Below, piece by piece: positions 62,141-64,000 of a stretch of 64,000 nucleotides of DNA (within the stretch, counting starts at the first letter, position 1; the number at the start of each line of letters is the position of its first letter). The DNA lies in assembly GCF_034422975.1 (NCBI RefSeq), contig NZ_CP139873.1, positions 124,001-188,000 of the forward strand, given 5' to 3'. The position numbers and the translations under genes were made by a program. The notes beneath the pieces are model-generated. The model saw only the letters and a list, made by a program, of their open reading frames with translations. It searched no databases and was not told the DNA's origin. The stretch is from Idiomarina sp. PL1-037. Lineage in GTDB: Bacteria; Pseudomonadota; Gammaproteobacteria; Enterobacterales; Alteromonadaceae.

Positions 62141-63010
62141 GTGATGACAGGACGACAGTTTCTGGTTCATACCGGCGCCGCTTTTCTATTGTTATTTTCG
62201 TGGTTCGGACAGGCTGAGGATACGCTGGATAAGGAGGTTAACCAGTTAATAACCGCAGGCGGAACCTTAACCGACATCGTGTTTGCGCTGAATAAAGACG
62301 ACAGTCTGATTGGCGTAGATACTTCCAGTACCTCACCTGCGGCTGTCAACAGGTTACCGAAAGTTGGTTACTACCGTAATTTATCGGCTGAAGGCGTTTT
62401 GAGCTTTGAGCCTGAGCATTTGTGGGTTCTGGAAGGTGGTGGTAGCGATAAAGTGTTGCAGCAAATTGAGCGGGCCGGAGTTTCTGTGGTTGTATTTGAT
62501 AAGCCGACGTCGCTTCAGGAGCTGTACGAGCTAATCGAAAACATGGCGGATCGCTTTGGCGCGCAAGCCGAAGGAAAGCAGGTTATTGCCGGTATAAAGT
62601 CAGATTTGACGACGACTAGCTCGCGCAAAGAACCTTTAACGGCTCTGTTTGTTTTGCAGGCGTCAGAGCGAGGCGTGGTGGCAGCCGGGAAAGATACGGT
62701 ACCGGATTTGCTTTTCAGTTACTCCGATATTAACAGTGTGTTTTCTCACGCCGGATTTAAGACCGTTTCTACTGAATATTTACTGGCAGAACAGCCGGAC
62801 TTTTTAGTTGCTCCCGAGCATGTGGTTAAAAGCCACGGCAGTAAAGAAGCGTTTTGTCAGGCGCAGGCACTTAAGCTACTGGAAGCTGGGAAGACTTGCC
62901 GGGTTTTGGTTATGGACTCTTTGCTGGCGCTTGGTATGACAATCCGAATTGCAGAAGCTCAACAAGTGGTTGCTGAGTTTGCCAATGAAATAGCGTCGGG
63001 CAGGGAGTAA
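62141..63010 (+). CDS. hmuT: Heme ABC transporter periplasmic binding protein
   Basis: A 289-residue periplasmic binding protein of the BtuF/HmuT type, with a signal peptide (FLVHTGAAFLLLFSWFGQA), the segment LTDIVFALNKDDSLIGVDTSS and the later PEHLWVLEGGG and PDFLVAPEHV. GTG at 62141 is 7 bases after AGGAG; the ATG directly after it is the alternative start. It hands heme to the permease, whose gene starts 4 bases later. Confidence 0.9.
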   Translation: MMTGRQFLVHTGAAFLLLFSWFGQAEDTLDKEVNQLITAGGTLTDIVFALNKDDSLIGVDTSSTSPAAVNRLPKVGYYRNLSAEGVLSFEPEHLWVLEGGGSDKVLQQIERAGVSVVVFDKPTSLQELYELIENMADRFGAQAEGKQVIAGIKSDLTTTSSRKEPLTALFVLQASERGVVAAGKDTVPDLLFSYSDINSVFSHAGFKTVSTEYLLAEQPDFLVAPEHVVKSHGSKEAFCQAQALKLLEAGKTCRVLVMDSLLALGMTIRIAEAQQVVAEFANEIASGRE

Positions 63011-63014
63011 GACC

Positions 63015-64000
63015 ATGCCGCTTGAACGTCGCTATTGGTTACTTGCCGGTGTTATGGGTATTGCCGTTAGCAGCATTCTGTTGCTTTCCAGCGGGCCGGT
63101 GATGTCGGACTGGCGGTTGCCCTTTATCTGGTTACCGGGAGTATTGTCTGAAGCTACCGATATTCAAAAGACGGTTTTAATTGATATTCGGTTACCCCGG
63201 TTGGTTTTAGGGCTAATGGTGGGCGCGGTGTTGGCGCAAAGTGGTACTGCAATGCAAACCTTGTGTCGTAACCCCCTGGCTGACCCCGGGCTCATTGGTA
63301 TTTCCGGCGGCGCAGCAGTATTTGCACTGGCGGTGATTGCACTCGGACCCAACTATGGGTTGCAGGGACAGCTTTGGGTTTCCGCCGCGGCTTTTATCGG
63401 TGCGTTGCTGACCACTTTTGTGGTTTACCATTTGGCAGGCGGCCGTTCAGGAGTTCATGTCGCCACCTTACTGCTGGCAGGTGTTGCCATTAATGCGCTG
63501 GCCGGTTCCATTCTTGGGTTACTCAGCTACTACGCTAACGATGACGCTCTGAGGCTTATGAGTTTCTGGCAGATGGGGTCTCTGGCCGGAGCGGACTGGC
63601 AACAATTACCACTTGGCTTTTTGTTTATGGGCGTTAGCTGCGTTGCACTCTTTATTCAGCGCCGGGCAATTAACACACTGCTTTTAGGAGAACGACAAGC
63701 GCGTTACCTGGGCGTTAATGTCGGTGCTCTAAAGCGTCGGATAATTTTCTTCGTTGCGCTTGGCGTTGGCGGAGCTGTTGCCTTAACCGGCATGATTGGC
63801 TTTATCGGACTGATTATTCCCCACATAGCGCGAATGCTGGTTGGCGCTAATGTGCGCTGGTTAATGCCAGTATCCATGTTGTTTGGCGCGGCCATTTTAG
63901 TGCTTACCGACTGGTTGGCAAAAACACTGGTTGCTCCGGCGGAATTACCTATTGGCATTATTACGGCGGCTATCGGCGCGCCATTTTTTATTTATTTGCT
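63015..64000 (+). CDS. hmuU: Heme ABC transporter permease, cut by the window end
   Basis: Reads from the ATG at 63015 for 328 codons to the right edge without a stop; the end lies outside. It is a FecCD-type permease: RLPRLVLGLMVGAVLAQSG, MQTLCRNPLADPGLIGISGG and MIGFIGLIIPHIARMLVG are the family landmarks, with about nine helices visible. It forms the membrane channel for heme with HmuT. The hmuV ATPase gene would be expected next, outside the window. Confidence 0.93.
   Translation, partial: MPLERRYWLLAGVMGIAVSSILLLSSGPVMSDWRLPFIWLPGVLSEATDIQKTVLIDIRLPRLVLGLMVGAVLAQSGTAMQTLCRNPLADPGLIGISGGAAVFALAVIALGPNYGLQGQLWVSAAAFIGALLTTFVVYHLAGGRSGVHVATLLLAGVAINALAGSILGLLSYYANDDALRLMSFWQMGSLAGADWQQLPLGFLFMGVSCVALFIQRRAINTLLLGERQARYLGVNVGALKRRIIFFVALGVGGAVALTGMIGFIGLIIPHIARMLVGANVRWLMPVSMLFGAAILVLTDWLAKTLVAPAELPIGIITAAIGAPFFIYL

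Noticed and set aside
1..64000. CRISPR arrays, tRNA or rRNA genes, insertion sequences and prophage genes
   Set aside because: No regularly spaced repeats, no tRNA-like cloverleafs or rRNA stretches, and no transposase, integrase or capsid proteins were seen.

Overview
The window looks like chromosomal DNA of a marine gammaproteobacterium of the Alteromonadales type; Idiomarina or a close relative is my best guess. The basis is moderate G+C by eye, many TonB-dependent receptors, several exported or lipid-anchored peptidases, several chemoreceptors, TorF-type porins and dense short operons. No rRNA, tRNA, CRISPR array, phage or insertion sequence was seen. The genus assignment is inference.

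Layout. 1-1.3 kb: end of a LytS-type histidine kinase and its LytTR response regulator, A+T-richer than the rest, followed by a 569-base gap with a possible broken gene end. 1.9-8.5 kb: two cytoplasmic chemoreceptors (PAS-rich; zinc-binding CZB) flanking a tricorn-like S41 protease. 8.6-14.8 kb: a membrane-anchored LuxR-type regulator divergent from a four-gene heavy-metal-type RND efflux operon that ends in a DUF3240 gene. 14.9-30 kb: a stress and housekeeping stretch with a ChrR-like cupin, trxC, an Ada-like alkyltransferase, a NemR-like regulator with a YneI-type aldehyde dehydrogenase, oligopeptidase B, dps, an old yellow enzyme and ohr/ohrR. Inside it (24.6-28.8 kb) a TonB receptor diverges from an exported ParB-like/inorganic pyrophosphatase fusion. 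30-32.8 kb: a Cache chemoreceptor whose gene overlaps that of a TorF-family porin. 33-42.3 kb: two small proteins, then a complete kdpFABC-kdpDE potassium system with a second TorF-family porin gene between kdpC and kdpD. 42.4-50 kb: small membrane proteins, then an AraC regulator and a degenerate GGDEF membrane protein divergent from a TonB receptor and a beta-propeller phytase lipoprotein. 50-53.3 kb: NAD salvage (pncB, pncA) with a macrodomain protein and a methyltransferase. 53.3-57.8 kb: DUF418 membrane protein, katG and a short-chain dehydrogenase. 57.8-64 kb: iron, with an FTR1 permease fused to cytochrome c, a heme-type TonB receptor and hmuT-hmuU (cut by the window end), with Fur-box-like sites in front.

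How they fit together. Three themes recur. First, nutrient capture across the outer membrane: two receptors of one TonB subfamily are each paired with an exported phosphate-releasing enzyme, and two TorF-type porins are each embedded in an operon with an unrelated sensing or transport function. Second, oxidative and electrophile defence: katG, dps, ohr/ohrR, trxC, NemR-like, old yellow enzyme. Third, iron and heme uptake. The least described features are the ParB-like/pyrophosphatase fusion facing a TonB receptor, the porin inside the kdp operon, and the degenerate GGDEF/AraC pair beside the phytase locus.
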